Positions 26,371-34,878 of a stretch of DNA of 64,000 nucleotides are shown piece by piece. Source of the stretch: Curtobacterium sp. Leaf183. GTDB taxonomy: Bacteria; Actinomycetota; Actinomycetes; Actinomycetales; Microbacteriaceae. Position 1 is the first letter of the stretch. Each line of letters starts with the position of its first letter. Made by a program: the position numbers and the translations under genes. The stretch spans positions 515,628 through 579,627 of the forward strand of contig NZ_LMPO01000009.1 in the NCBI RefSeq assembly GCF_001424385.1, read 5' to 3'. Under the pieces are notes generated by a model. It worked only from the letters and a program-made list of their open reading frames with translations. It searched no databases and was not told the origin of the DNA.

Positions 26371-27084
26371 TCATGCGGTGGTGACGAACCGCTCGACCGC
26401 GTCGGCGACCAGGTCGGGTCGCGTGATGAACGGGTGGTGCCCCGTCGGCAGGTCGATGCTGCGCGTCGCCCGCGCCGCGTGGTGCCGCTGCAGGCCGACG
26501 GTGGTGCTGCGGTCCTCGGTGCACACCAGGTACGTCGAGTCGACGCCCTGCCACCCGGCGACGGTGGTCGGCGTCGCGAACGCCCCGACGGCCTGCTCCG
26601 TCACGCGGCTCCACGCCGCCTGCTGCGTCGTCGGGTCGGCGTCCTGCAGGAACCGGGCGCCGAACGACTCGGCGTCGTACCCGTCCACACCGATCACGCC
26701 GGGACGGACCTCGGCGACGGCAACCGGGTCGGGCTCGCCGCTCATGATCCCGCCCTGGGGCTGGCCGACGTCGGGCAGGTACGACGACACGAACAGCAGG
26801 TGCGCGACGGCCGGGTGGTGGCCGGCCTCGGCGACGACGGTCCCGCCGTACGAGTGGGCGACGACGACGGTGTCGTCGTCCAGCTGGTCGAGCACGTGGC
26901 GGAGCGCTGCGGCATCGGCAGCCAGGCCGTCCGCGGCGACCTCGGTCGAGCCGCCCTCGGCACAGGACGGCAGGGCGACCGCGTGGCTGCGCATCCCTGT
27001 GCGCTGCTGCAGCACGTTGGCGGTGGGCTGCCACCACCACGTCCCGTCGCGGACCAGTGCTCCGTGCACGAAGACGACGTCCAT
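26371..27084 (-). CDS. Alpha/beta hydrolase
   Basis: 237-residue alpha/beta hydrolase of the EstC/salicylate-esterase-like type, beginning DVVFVHGALVRDG (oxyanion HG). The nucleophile elbow AHSYGG (Ser near residue 98) and a C-terminal GHHPFITRPD with the catalytic His are present. The ATG has AGGAGG 6 bases upstream. It is divergent from a TetR gene with a palindrome between, so it is probably de-repressed by its substrate. The reaction is unknown; ester hydrolysis is likely. Confidence 0.85.
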   Translation of the reverse strand: MDVVFVHGALVRDGTWWWQPTANVLQQRTGMRSHAVALPSCAEGGSTEVAADGLAADAAALRHVLDQLDDDTVVVAHSYGGTVVAEAGHHPAVAHLLFVSSYLPDVGQPQGGIMSGEPDPVAVAEVRPGVIGVDGYDAESFGARFLQDADPTTQQAAWSRVTEQAVGAFATPTTVAGWQGVDSTYLVCTEDRSTTVGLQRHHAARATRSIDLPTGHHPFITRPDLVADAVERFVTTA

Positions 27085-27127
27085 GAGTTCCTCCTGGTTC
27101 GACAGCGGTGTCTCGTCAACGGTACAT

Positions 27128-27141
27128 GTAGCGATCGTTAC
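27128..27141. promoter_or_regulatory. Near-palindrome GTAGCGATCGTTAC, probable TetR operator
   Basis: One mismatched pair in 14 bases, in the 89-base divergent region between the hydrolase and its TetR-family neighbour, which is a likely joint operator. Confidence 0.5.
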
Positions 27142-27173
27142 GTGAAACGCGGGCGGTGTGCGACGATGCCGAC

Positions 27174-27743
27174 ATGGGACGACACCCGCGGCCGGAGATC
27201 GCCGAGCAGCTGCTCGAGCGGTGCACCGACCACGCGCTGGAGCACGGGCTCCCGGACCGGCTCGAGCCCCTCGTGCAGGCCACCGGTACCTCGGCACGCA
27301 TGCTCCTGTACCACTTCGGCACACGCGACGCCCTGTTGCTCGCGGTGCTCCGGCAGGCCCGACGGCGACACCTCGACAGCTGGGGAGGGCTGCTGCGGCT
27401 CCGCCCGGACGAGCACTACGCGACCACCCTCGGCCGCGCGTGGGTGTCGATGACCGGCCCGGACGAGGCACCGTTCCTGCGGATGTTCACCCAGCTCCGG
27501 CAGCAGTCCGAGCAGTCGCTGTGGCCCGGGTTCACGCGGCAGGCGACGACCGACTGGTTGGGGCCGCTCGACGCCGGGCTCGCGAGCATCGGCCGCGGCG
27601 GCTCGGCGACCCTGGTGCTCGCGGTCATCCGCGGCCTACTCATGGACGTCGAGGCGACGGGCGACCTCGAACGCGCCGACGCGGCGTTCACCGAGCTGCT
27701 CGGAGCGCTCGACCCGGCTGCGGCCCAGCTGCCGCTGCGCTGA
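27174..27743 (+). CDS. TetR-family regulator
   Basis: 189 residues. The N-terminal helix-turn-helix (about 8-55) includes LVQATGTSARMLLYHFGTRDALLLAVL, a TetR recognition helix (YHFGTRD). The rest is a divergent ligand domain. It is divergent from the alpha/beta hydrolase gene, which it probably represses. The 3' end (LPLR and the stop) is the first unit of a 23-base tandem repeat, so the C-terminus may have been created by the repeat. Confidence 0.8.
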   Translation: MGRHPRPEIAEQLLERCTDHALEHGLPDRLEPLVQATGTSARMLLYHFGTRDALLLAVLRQARRRHLDSWGGLLRLRPDEHYATTLGRAWVSMTGPDEAPFLRMFTQLRQQSEQSLWPGFTRQATTDWLGPLDAGLASIGRGGSATLVLAVIRGLLMDVEATGDLERADAAFTELLGALDPAAAQLPLR

Positions 27744-27802
27744 GCGCGGCGCTGCGGCTGCGCTGAGCGCGGCGCTGCCGCTGCGCTGATCGCGGCGCGC
27801 GC
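27734..27802. repeat. 23-bp tandem repeat spanning a stop codon
   Basis: Three units of GCTGCGCTGAGCGCGGCGCT plus three bases, at 27734-27756, 27757-27779 and 27780-27802; the third has drifted. The first unit includes the TetR stop codon. The array ends about 37 bases before the next gene. Confidence 0.75.
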
Positions 27803-27838
27803 GAACGACGCCCCCGGCACTGCCGTACCGTCGCACGC

Positions 27839-28498
27839 GTGAAGGTGCTGTTCCTCGAGGACGACGTCGAGCTCGGCGCTGCGGTCGTCGACGGCCTGCG
27901 CGACGAGGGCTTCGTCGTCGACCACGTCACCACGATCGGGGTCGCCGACGTCCAGCGCGTGGCCACCCACTACGACTGCCTGGTCCTCGACCGCATGGTC
28001 CCCGACGGGGACGCACTCGCGCTCGTCGACCGGATGCGGCAGGACGGCGACACCACCCCGGCACTGCTGCTGACCGCCAGGAGCCGGGTGTCCGACCGAG
28101 TCGCCGGGTTCGACCACGGGGCGGACGACTACCTGGTCAAGCCGTTCGCGTTCGCGGAGCTCGTGTCGCGGATCCGTGCGCTCGGTCGCCGCGGCGTCGA
28201 TCCGAGCCCGCCGGTGCTGCGAGCCGGCGACCTCGAACTCGACCTCGCGCGGCACCAGGCGCGCCGCGACGGGGCTCTCCTGACCCTGACCGCGAAGGAG
28301 TTCCAGGTCCTCGAGGTCCTGTTGTCCGCGACGGGACGTGTGGTCGGGCGCACCGAGCTGCTCGAGCGTTGCTGGGACGAGATGAGCCCGCCCGGCTCGA
28401 ACGTCGTCGACGTGCTCGTCGGCCAACTCCGTCGCCGCCTCGGTCCGCCGGACCCGATCGAGACCATCCGCGGCGTCGGCTACCGGGTGCCCGTGTGA
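27839..28498 (+). CDS. OmpR/PhoB-type response regulator (two-component system 2)
   Basis: 219 residues. The receiver domain (1-115) has acidic E7-D9, phospho-acceptor Asp51 in LVLDRMVPDG and switch Lys in LVKPFA. The winged-helix DNA-binding domain (about 125-218) includes LTAKEFQVLEVLL and IRGVGYRVPV. The GTG start follows a TACCGT box 8 bases upstream, consistent with a leaderless transcript. The stop overlaps the kinase ATG by one base (TGATG). Confidence 0.9.
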   Translation: MKVLFLEDDVELGAAVVDGLRDEGFVVDHVTTIGVADVQRVATHYDCLVLDRMVPDGDALALVDRMRQDGDTTPALLLTARSRVSDRVAGFDHGADDYLVKPFAFAELVSRIRALGRRGVDPSPPVLRAGDLELDLARHQARRDGALLTLTAKEFQVLEVLLSATGRVVGRTELLERCWDEMSPPGSNVVDVLVGQLRRRLGPPDPIETIRGVGYRVPV

Positions 28499-29838
28499 TG
28501 CCCGGCAGCAGCTCCGCTCGCCGGTCCGACCCGGCGCGCCGTCGCATCGCACGGATCCGGTGGACGACGACGGTCGTGTTCGCCGCGGCGACCGCTGCGT
28601 GCCTCGGGGTCCTCGTCGCGGCGGCGCTGCACATCGACCTGGCCTCACGCGGCGAGGCCACGGACACCGACCTGCAGCAGCGGGTGGAGACCCTCGCCGA
28701 CCTGGTGACGTTCGGCGACGACCAGCAGCTGCACCTCGGTCCGGTGCAACAGAGCCACGCGGCCGGGTCGGTCCCCGTGTACGGCTTCGTCACCAACACC
28801 GCCATCGCCTACGCCCAACCCGCCCAGGACGCCCTGCCGAGCGACGCGGTCCTCCGGCGTGCCCTCGCCGACGCGCGGCACGCGAAGGGCGGCGTCGTGA
28901 CCTTCGTGGCGCCGGAGGCCGCATCCCCCGACGGGGAGCGCCTGCACTGGGCAGCGTCGACGATCACGGACTACGGCACCTACGTCGACGGCACCTACAC
29001 GGGCGGCATCGCGGTCGCCGGGAAGCCCGTGGCCGCCGCGGCCGGCCACACACAGCTCCGGACGGGACTGCTGCTGGCCGCGGGCACCCTGACCGTCGTC
29101 GCCGCGGCACTCGCGCACCTGGTCTCCGGTCTGGCGGTCCGGCCCGCCGTGCGCGGGCTCGAGGCACAGGAACAGTTCCTGGTCGAGGCGGCCCACGAGC
29201 TCCGGACTCCCCTCGCTGCCCTGCGGGTCCTCGCGGAGCGGCGTGCTCCACCCGACCAGACGATCCGGCAGGTCGACCGGCTCGTCACGCTCTCCGACCG
29301 CCTGCTCCTGCGCGCACGGTCGTCGTCGACCTCGGTGGTCAGCACCCAGGCGATCCGACTCGACCAGGTCGTCGAGTCGGCGGTGATCACGTCCCTGGAC
29401 CGGGACGCGACCGCGCGCGACCTCGACGTCGACCTCGCACCGACGACGGTCGACGCCGACCCGGACCTGGTCGACCAGATCGTGCAGAACCTGCTCGCGA
29501 ACGCCGACCGCCACGGCAGTCCGCCGATCCGGGTGCGGGTGGCGGAGGGCACCCTGACGATCGCGGACTCGGGCGCGGGCATCCCGGCGCGGGACCGCAG
29601 ACGTGCACTGCGGGCCGGCAGCACCGGCGGCGCCGGGACCGGCACCGGGCTGGCCATCGTGCAGTGGGCGACGCGCGTCCAACGAGCGACGCTGTCCCTG
29701 GCCGACACGGACCCGCGGGACCGCGAGCGACCCGGCCTGACGGTCACGATCCGGTTCCGGACAGCACGTCGGACGGCCTCATCGAAACCTCACACACCCG
29801 CGCGCATCGTGGACGCAGGCCGACAGGAAGGAGCCTGA
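28498..29838 (+). CDS. Sensor histidine kinase (two-component system 2)
   Basis: 446 residues. TM1 is at about 22-44, an extracytoplasmic sensor of about 140 residues follows, TM2 is at about 188-208, then HisKA with phospho-acceptor His233 in VEAAHELRTPLAAL, and HATPase with N-box NLLANADRHG, G1 DSGAGIP and G2 GTGTGLAIVQW. TM2 runs almost directly into HisKA, so there is no full HAMP domain. It is coupled to the response regulator by a 1-base overlap. The next gene, a DUF4232 lipoprotein, starts 2 bases after its stop. Confidence 0.88.
   Translation: MPGSSSARRSDPARRRIARIRWTTTVVFAAATAACLGVLVAAALHIDLASRGEATDTDLQQRVETLADLVTFGDDQQLHLGPVQQSHAAGSVPVYGFVTNTAIAYAQPAQDALPSDAVLRRALADARHAKGGVVTFVAPEAASPDGERLHWAASTITDYGTYVDGTYTGGIAVAGKPVAAAAGHTQLRTGLLLAAGTLTVVAAALAHLVSGLAVRPAVRGLEAQEQFLVEAAHELRTPLAALRVLAERRAPPDQTIRQVDRLVTLSDRLLLRARSSSTSVVSTQAIRLDQVVESAVITSLDRDATARDLDVDLAPTTVDADPDLVDQIVQNLLANADRHGSPPIRVRVAEGTLTIADSGAGIPARDRRRALRAGSTGGAGTGTGLAIVQWATRVQRATLSLADTDPRDRERPGLTVTIRFRTARRTASSKPHTPARIVDAGRQEGA
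29782..29795 (+). promoter_or_regulatory. Second copy of TCGAAACCTCACAC
   Basis: Lies within the 3' end of the kinase gene, 45 bases before the DUF4232 lipoprotein ATG. It is identical over 14 bases to the site upstream of the other response regulator gene at 18478-18491. It may be an internal, regulator-controlled promoter for the lipoprotein. Confidence 0.45.
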
Positions 29839-29840
29839 CC

Positions 29841-30530
29841 ATGACACCCTCGAAGACCCTGGCACTCGCCAGCGCGGCAGGGATCGCGACGCTCATCGCC
29901 CTGAGCGGGTGCGCCGCGAACGGATCCGTCACCGCGGAGCCGACGACCGCCACCACGACCGCCGCGACGCCCGCCACACACGTGAGCACCGCCTCCGGCA
30001 CGGCGAGCCCGACCACCGGCAGCAGCGCAGCCGGCGGCAGCGGAACCGGCAGCAGCGGCACCGGCGGCAGCGGCACCGGCGGCGACTCGCTCCGCACCGG
30101 CGCCTGCGCGACCACCGACCTCGCCGGGTCCGTGACGAGCACCCCCGGGGGCGGCGCAGCCGGACACCAGGGCTACGAGCTCGTCTTCCGCAACACCGGG
30201 TCGAAGCCGTGCACGCTGCAGGGCTGGCCCGGCGTCTCGTTCGTCGGGAAGGGCAACGGCACCCAACTCGGTGCCGCCGCGTCCTTCGACCGTGCGAGCC
30301 CGCACGGCACGGTGACGATCGCCGCGGGGAGCATCGCCCACGCCACAGTGATCGTCGCGCAGGCCGGGGACTTCGGCGACTGCGGCGCGACGACCGCCGA
30401 CGGCTTCCGCGTCTACCCGCCCGGGTCGAAGCAGTCGCTGTTCATCGACGCCGGCCAGCTGCAGCTGTCCGCGTGCACGAACACGCAGGACACCCAGCTC
30501 GAGGTCCAGGCGATCCAGCCCGGTTCCTGA
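29841..30530 (+). CDS. DUF4232-domain lipoprotein
   Basis: 229 residues. The signal peptide ends in the lipobox ALSGC (Cys24). A Thr/Ala/Ser/Gly-rich linker (about 28-88) contains GTGSSGTGGSGTGG repeats, then comes a DUF4232 beta-sandwich domain (about 92-225) with the family's GYELVFRNTGSKPCTLQGWPG region and paired cysteines (CTLQG, CGATT, SACTN). It is an exported surface domain of unknown function, common in Actinobacteria. GGAAGGAG precedes the ATG. It sits directly behind two-component system 2 and is a likely output or accessory sensor of it. Confidence 0.87.
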   Translation: MTPSKTLALASAAGIATLIALSGCAANGSVTAEPTTATTTAATPATHVSTASGTASPTTGSSAAGGSGTGSSGTGGSGTGGDSLRTGACATTDLAGSVTSTPGGGAAGHQGYELVFRNTGSKPCTLQGWPGVSFVGKGNGTQLGAAASFDRASPHGTVTIAAGSIAHATVIVAQAGDFGDCGATTADGFRVYPPGSKQSLFIDAGQLQLSACTNTQDTQLEVQAIQPGS

Positions 30531-30564
30531 GCCGGTCGCCGCGATGACCAGCCGGGGGCATCGC

Positions 30565-30606
30565 GGACGGGAGGCGCGGTGCGGGGCCGCACCGTGCCTC
30601 CCGTCC
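30565..30606. terminator. 20-bp hairpin of the GGAGGC family
   Basis: The arms GGACGGGAGGCGCGGTGCGG and CCGCACCGTGCCTCCCGTCC pair over 20 positions with one G-U and a two-base loop. It separates the convergent DUF4232 and SGNH genes and ends 2 bases before the SGNH stop. Confidence 0.8.
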
Positions 30607-30607
30607 G

Positions 30608-31402
30608 TCACCGGCGCAGGTGCGCGAGCACCGCGTCGCTGACGGCACGCATGCCGGCGGGCGTGGGGTGGAAGAAGGCCGCGTCGCCCTTGCGGAAGGC
30701 CGTGAAGCCCTGCACCCACGGCTCGGCGGAGCCGACGGCGTGCTCGTCGCTGATCCCGGCGACGTCGACGAGCTCGGCGCCCGACTGCGCTGCCGCCGCG
30801 GCGAAGGCGTCGCGGAGCTGGTCGGCGGTCCGTCGGAACGCCAGCATCTGGTCCTCGGAGAAGGGCGCCAGCCGTGAGCGCGTGGTGGCCGTCCCGATGA
30901 TCGTCAGGTAGTCGACCAGCACGACCCGAGCCGCGGGTGCGCGGTCACGGACTGCCCGGACGACGTCCACCAGCCCGGCGGTCGCGGCGTCGACGTCCCG
31001 CTGCGTCGGCGGGTCGGCCGTTGCCGTCCGCTGGAGCCGTCGGCCGAGCGCGCGGGTCAGGGGCCGTGCGGACAGCCAGCTCCCCCACGCCGCCTCCGAC
31101 AGCGATCCGACGTACCGCAGGTCGTTGCCGCCCGCGGTGATCGTCACGAGGTCGACGTCCGAACCGGGGCGCACGGCCTCGATCTGCGGTGGGAGCCGCT
31201 TCGGGCCGACGCGCTGCGCCGTACGCAGGACCGTGTCCGTCGTCGCACCGCTGACCGATGCGTCCGTCAGGCGGGCTCCGAGTGCACGAGCGATCTGGTG
31301 CGACGCGTTGGCACCCGAGCGCCCGGCCAGCCGGTCGACCACGGGCGCGAGCCCCGGTCCGGCGGCGAACGAGCTGCCGAGTGCCACCATGTGCCGGGTC
31401 AT
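30608..31402 (-). CDS. SGNH/GDSL-family hydrolase
   Basis: 264 residues. Block I is ALGSSFAAG with the nucleophile Ser, block III TAGGNDLRYVG supplies the oxyanion Asn, and block V FFHPTPAGM provides the catalytic His, although the usual DxxH Asp position is FxxH here. It is an esterase or lipase-like enzyme of the SGNH fold, with no signal peptide. Two in-frame ATGs (31402 and 31390) are possible; the first is used. It is divergent from the P-loop kinase gene with only 40 bases between. The substrate is unknown. Confidence 0.83.
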   Translation of the reverse strand: MTRHMVALGSSFAAGPGLAPVVDRLAGRSGANASHQIARALGARLTDASVSGATTDTVLRTAQRVGPKRLPPQIEAVRPGSDVDLVTITAGGNDLRYVGSLSEAAWGSWLSARPLTRALGRRLQRTATADPPTQRDVDAATAGLVDVVRAVRDRAPAARVVLVDYLTIIGTATTRSRLAPFSEDQMLAFRRTADQLRDAFAAAAAQSGAELVDVAGISDEHAVGSAEPWVQGFTAFRKGDAAFFHPTPAGMRAVSDAVLAHLRR

Positions 31403-31442
31403 CGCCCGATCATGGCACGACCGACCGTGGCAGAGTGCGCGC

Positions 31443-31976
31443 ATGGCCCTGTCCCCGAGCGCACCCACCCTCACCCTGTTCTGCGGGCTGCCCGGGTCCG
31501 GCAAGACCACGCTGGCACGCCGGCTCGAGGCCGCCGGCGACGGCATCCGGATCGCGACGGACGAGTGGCAGGCGATGATCGGCGTCCCGCACGCGGACTC
31601 CGACTTCCACGAGTCCCTGCAGGTGGTCCTGTACCGGCATGCCCTGACCCTGCTGCGGGCGGGCGTGGACGTGGTCCTCGAGGACGGGCTGTGGACCGCT
31701 GCCGAGCGGCGGCAGAAGTTCGCGGACGCCCGAGCCTGCGGTGCGCGGGTGCGCTTCCACGTGTTCGAGGTCGACCACGACACGCTGTGGGAGCGGCTGC
31801 GTCGTCGCAACGCCGCTGCCGCGCCCGGGTCGGCACCCCTGACCGAGGACGACCTGCGGTGGGCGGAGGGCGTGTTCGAGCCGGTCACCGACGTGGAACT
31901 CGCCCTCGTCGACGAGTACGTTCGGCACACCGGCGGAACGGGACCGGCAGACGGCACAGCCAGGAGCACACGATGA
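31443..31976 (+). CDS. P-loop NTPase, small-molecule kinase-like
   Basis: 177 residues. The Walker A motif GLPGSGKTTLARRLE is at about 15-29, followed by ATDEWQ, and VVLEDGLW resembles the region after Walker B. A lid with RLRRRNAAA follows. This is the AAA_33 or zeta-toxin-like kinase fold, which phosphorylates small molecules. No antitoxin is adjacent, so a toxin role is unlikely. CAGAGT 8 bases before the ATG fits a leaderless start. The stop overlaps the esterase start (ATGA). Confidence 0.82.
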   Translation: MALSPSAPTLTLFCGLPGSGKTTLARRLEAAGDGIRIATDEWQAMIGVPHADSDFHESLQVVLYRHALTLLRAGVDVVLEDGLWTAAERRQKFADARACGARVRFHVFEVDHDTLWERLRRRNAAAAPGSAPLTEDDLRWAEGVFEPVTDVELALVDEYVRHTGGTGPADGTARSTR

Positions 31977-32914
31977 CCCCCACCCACCCCGACCTCCGTG
32001 CGATCCGCTTCCTGCCCGGGTTCTCCTGGGGACCGCGCCTGACGGGGCTCGTCCGGCGGGTGCGGCCGCGGCCGGCCGACCTCGGGCCGGAGGTCACGGC
32101 ATCCGAACTGCACCTGCCGGGCACCGCGGGCAACCCGGACGTGTCGGTCCGGCTGCTCCGTCCGGCGCTCGCCGAGGGCCCGACGCCGCTGCTGCTCTGG
32201 GTCCACGGTGGCGGGCTCATCTCCGGCAGCCCGGAGCAGGACGACCGCGCGAACGCCGGCTTCGTCCGCAGCCTCGGGATCGCGGTCGCCGCCGTCCGGT
32301 ACCGCCTGGCGCCCGACGCCGTCGCTCCCGCCGCCGCCGAGGACGTGTACAGCGCGTTCGTCGCGCTGGTGGAGCGGGCCGGACGGCTGGGCATCGACCC
32401 GGCCCGGATCGCGATCGGGGGTGCGAGCGCGGGCGGTGGGCTCGCCGCCGCGGCCACCCTGATGGCCGTGGACCGACCGGGTCCGGTGCCGGTCTTCCAG
32501 CTGCTGGTCTACCCGATGCTCGACGACCGCACGGTGCTGCGGACCGACATGGACACCACCAACGTGCACGTGTGGATGCCGGGCAGCAACCGCTACGGCT
32601 GGGCGACGTACCTCGGCACCGATCCCGGCAGCCCGGACGTGTCGGCGTACGCGGCCCCGGCCCGCCGCACCGACCTCGCAGGGCTGCCGCCGGCCTGGGT
32701 CGGAGTCGGCGCGAACGACCTGTTCCACGACGAGGACGTCGACTACGCCGAGCGGCTCCGCGCCGCCGGGGTCGACTGCACGCTCGAGGTCGTGCCGGGC
32801 GCGTTCCACGGCTTCGACGCGGTGATGCCGAAGGCCGGTGTGTCGCGTGCCTTCTGGCTCGCGCAGGCGCGCGCGCTGCAGGGTGCCCTGACCGCGTCCC
32901 CGCGGCACGGGTAG
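31973..32914 (+). CDS. Alpha/beta hydrolase, HSL (hormone-sensitive-lipase) family
   Basis: 313-residue esterase. The oxyanion motif VHGGGLISG is near residues 80-88, and the nucleophile elbow GGASAGGGLAAAA has its Ser near residue 151. The catalytic Asp lies in the NDLFHDEDVDYAERL region and His in GAFHGFD near 283. These signatures define the HSL/AadA-like esterase branch acting on short acyl esters. It is coupled to the upstream kinase gene by a 4-base overlap. Cytoplasmic. Confidence 0.88.
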   Translation: MTPTHPDLRAIRFLPGFSWGPRLTGLVRRVRPRPADLGPEVTASELHLPGTAGNPDVSVRLLRPALAEGPTPLLLWVHGGGLISGSPEQDDRANAGFVRSLGIAVAAVRYRLAPDAVAPAAAEDVYSAFVALVERAGRLGIDPARIAIGGASAGGGLAAAATLMAVDRPGPVPVFQLLVYPMLDDRTVLRTDMDTTNVHVWMPGSNRYGWATYLGTDPGSPDVSAYAAPARRTDLAGLPPAWVGVGANDLFHDEDVDYAERLRAAGVDCTLEVVPGAFHGFDAVMPKAGVSRAFWLAQARALQGALTASPRHG

Positions 32915-32923
32915 CGGTCACCA

Positions 32924-32969
32924 CCGGACGGGAGGCGCGGTGCGGGCCCGGCCCGGTCCTCCTGTCCGG
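32924..32969. terminator. Imperfect hairpin of the GGAGGC family
   Basis: CCGGACGGGAGGCGCGG pairs with CCGGTCCTCCTGTCCGG (two mismatches and a wobble) between the convergent esterase and acyl-CoA synthetase genes. Confidence 0.6.
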
Positions 32970-32997
32970 CCGTGGGTCGCGCCGGGCTGGCGCCGCG

Positions 32998-34764
32998 TCA
33001 GCTCGCGCCGGGCGCCTCGGCTGCGCGCGCGCCGCGGAGCTCGGGGAAGTGGTCCTCGCGCCACTCACCCACGGCGGGGGTCCCGCTCGCTGCCGCCCGC
33101 TCCTCGAGCTCACGGAGTTCCACCCGGCGGATCTTGCCGGAGATGGTCTTCGGCAGCTCGGCGAACTCGACGCGGCGGACCCGTGCGTACACGGGGAGGA
33201 CGTCGCGTGCGTGCTCGAGGACCTGGCGCGCCGTGTCGGCCGTCGGCTCCCAGCCCGCGGCGAGCGCCACGTAGGCCTTCACGATGTTGAGCCGCGCCTG
33301 GTCGGGTGCGGGGACGACCGCGCTCTCGGCGACGGCCGGGTGCTGCAGCAGGGCGCTCTCGACCTCGAACGGCGAGACCTTGTAGTCGGAGGACTTGAAG
33401 ACGTCGTCGGTGCGGCCGATGAAGGTGAGCTGTCCGGCCGCGTCACGGGCGGCGATGTCGCCCGTGTGGAAGTGGCCGTCGCGCATCGCGTCGGCGGTCC
33501 GGTCCGCCTCGCCGAGGTACCCGGCCATCAGGTTCACCGGGCGCTCGCTCAGGTCGAGGCACACCTCGCCCTCGTCCCCGGGTGCACCGGTCACCGGGTC
33601 GAGCAGCACCACGGTGACGCCGGGCAGCGGCGTCCCCATCGCGCCGGCGGTCACGTCCGCGCCCGGGGCGTTGCCGATGATCGCCGTCGTCTCGGTCTGG
33701 CCGTAGCCGTCGCGGATCGTCAGGCCCCATGCCTCGCGAACCCGGTCGATGACCTCGGGGTTGAGCGGCTCGCCGGCGGACACCACTTCGCGCAGTGCCC
33801 GTGGCCGGGCTCCGAGGTCGGCCTGCAGCATCATCCGCCAGGCCGTGGGCGGCGCGCAGAACGTGCTGACCTCGGCCCGGTCGAGCTGTGCCAGCAGCGC
33901 CGCGGGGTCGAAGCGCGGGGTGTCGTGCACGAACACGGTGGCCTCGGCGATCCACGGTGCGAAGAAGCAGCTCCACGCGTGCTTGCCCCACCCCGGTGAG
34001 CTGATCGCCAGGTGGACGTCGCCGGGCCGCAGACCGATCCAGTGCATCGTGCTGAGGTGCCCGACCGGATACGAGGTCTGCGTGTGCACGACCATCTTCG
34101 GCTTCGAGGTGGTGCCGGACGTGAAGTACACCAGGCACGGGTCGGTCGTCCGGGTGGTGACGACCGGGCGCTGTTCGCCCGCGGGTGCCGGGTCGCCGAG
34201 GTGGTCGGGGTACGGCGTCCACCCGTCCGCGGCGCCGCCGATCACGATGCGTGAGAAGTCCCCGTGCACGCCCGTGTACTTGGAGGTCTCAGACGCGTTC
34301 GTGACCACGTGGGCGACGGACCCGCGGTCGACGCGGTCCTGCAGGTCGGCGGTGTCGAGCATCGTCGAGGTCGGCAGGATGACGGCGCCGAGCTTGATGA
34401 CCGCGAGCATCGTCTCCCACAGTTCGAGCTGGTTGCCGAGCATCACCAGCACGTGGTCGCCCTTCCGGACGCCGTGGGCGTCGAGGACGACCGCGAGCCG
34501 GTCGGAGCGCGCGGCCATCTCGGCGTAGCTGAACCGGCGGTCGCCGTCGGCGTCCGCGAGCCAGAGCGCCGTGCGGTCGTTGCCCGCGGCGATGACGTCG
34601 AACCAGTCGTCGGCCCAGTTGAACGTGTCGCCGAGGTCGGGCCAGGCGAACCCGGCGACGGTCGCGCCGGGCAGCGCCGGGTGGTCAGCTCGTGCTGGGT
34701 CCGTCACGGCGAGGAGCTGGTCACGGGCGGCGCGGTACGCGGCGGTCACGTTCGGGGAGGGCAC
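32998..34764 (-). CDS. Acyl-CoA synthetase (AMP-forming)
   Basis: 588-residue member of the adenylate-forming ligase superfamily, activating a carboxylic acid with ATP and joining it to CoA. The P-loop is YFTSGTTSKPK, the adenine site is GYGQTETT, the hinge is DDVFKSSDYKVSPFEVES, and the catalytic C-terminal Lys is in PKTISGKIRR. It resembles medium-chain/acetyl-CoA-synthetase-like members. I chose the GTG at 34764, which follows CATGAT by 6 bases (leaderless pattern). The frame is open further upstream without family similarity. It is a single gene; the acyl substrate cannot be told. Confidence 0.88.
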   Translation of the reverse strand: MPSPNVTAAYRAARDQLLAVTDPARADHPALPGATVAGFAWPDLGDTFNWADDWFDVIAAGNDRTALWLADADGDRRFSYAEMAARSDRLAVVLDAHGVRKGDHVLVMLGNQLELWETMLAVIKLGAVILPTSTMLDTADLQDRVDRGSVAHVVTNASETSKYTGVHGDFSRIVIGGAADGWTPYPDHLGDPAPAGEQRPVVTTRTTDPCLVYFTSGTTSKPKMVVHTQTSYPVGHLSTMHWIGLRPGDVHLAISSPGWGKHAWSCFFAPWIAEATVFVHDTPRFDPAALLAQLDRAEVSTFCAPPTAWRMMLQADLGARPRALREVVSAGEPLNPEVIDRVREAWGLTIRDGYGQTETTAIIGNAPGADVTAGAMGTPLPGVTVVLLDPVTGAPGDEGEVCLDLSERPVNLMAGYLGEADRTADAMRDGHFHTGDIAARDAAGQLTFIGRTDDVFKSSDYKVSPFEVESALLQHPAVAESAVVPAPDQARLNIVKAYVALAAGWEPTADTARQVLEHARDVLPVYARVRRVEFAELPKTISGKIRRVELRELEERAAASGTPAVGEWREDHFPELRGARAAEAPGAS

Positions 34765-34878
34765 CTGTCGATCATGCCGGATCACCCCGCGAGGCGCCCG
34801 GGGCGCGGCGTCGACGGGCGGCCGGTCAGGTGCACGCCCACCTGTCCCGACCACCACGGCGCTGCCGTCGCGCGTTCG

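Noticed and set aside
28498-29838. HAMP domain in the second histidine kinase
   Set aside because: The second membrane helix ends about 25 residues before the phospho-acceptor His, too short for a HAMP domain.
31443-31976. Zeta-type toxin
   Set aside because: The P-loop kinase fold fits, but there is no antitoxin gene and it is coupled to an esterase gene.
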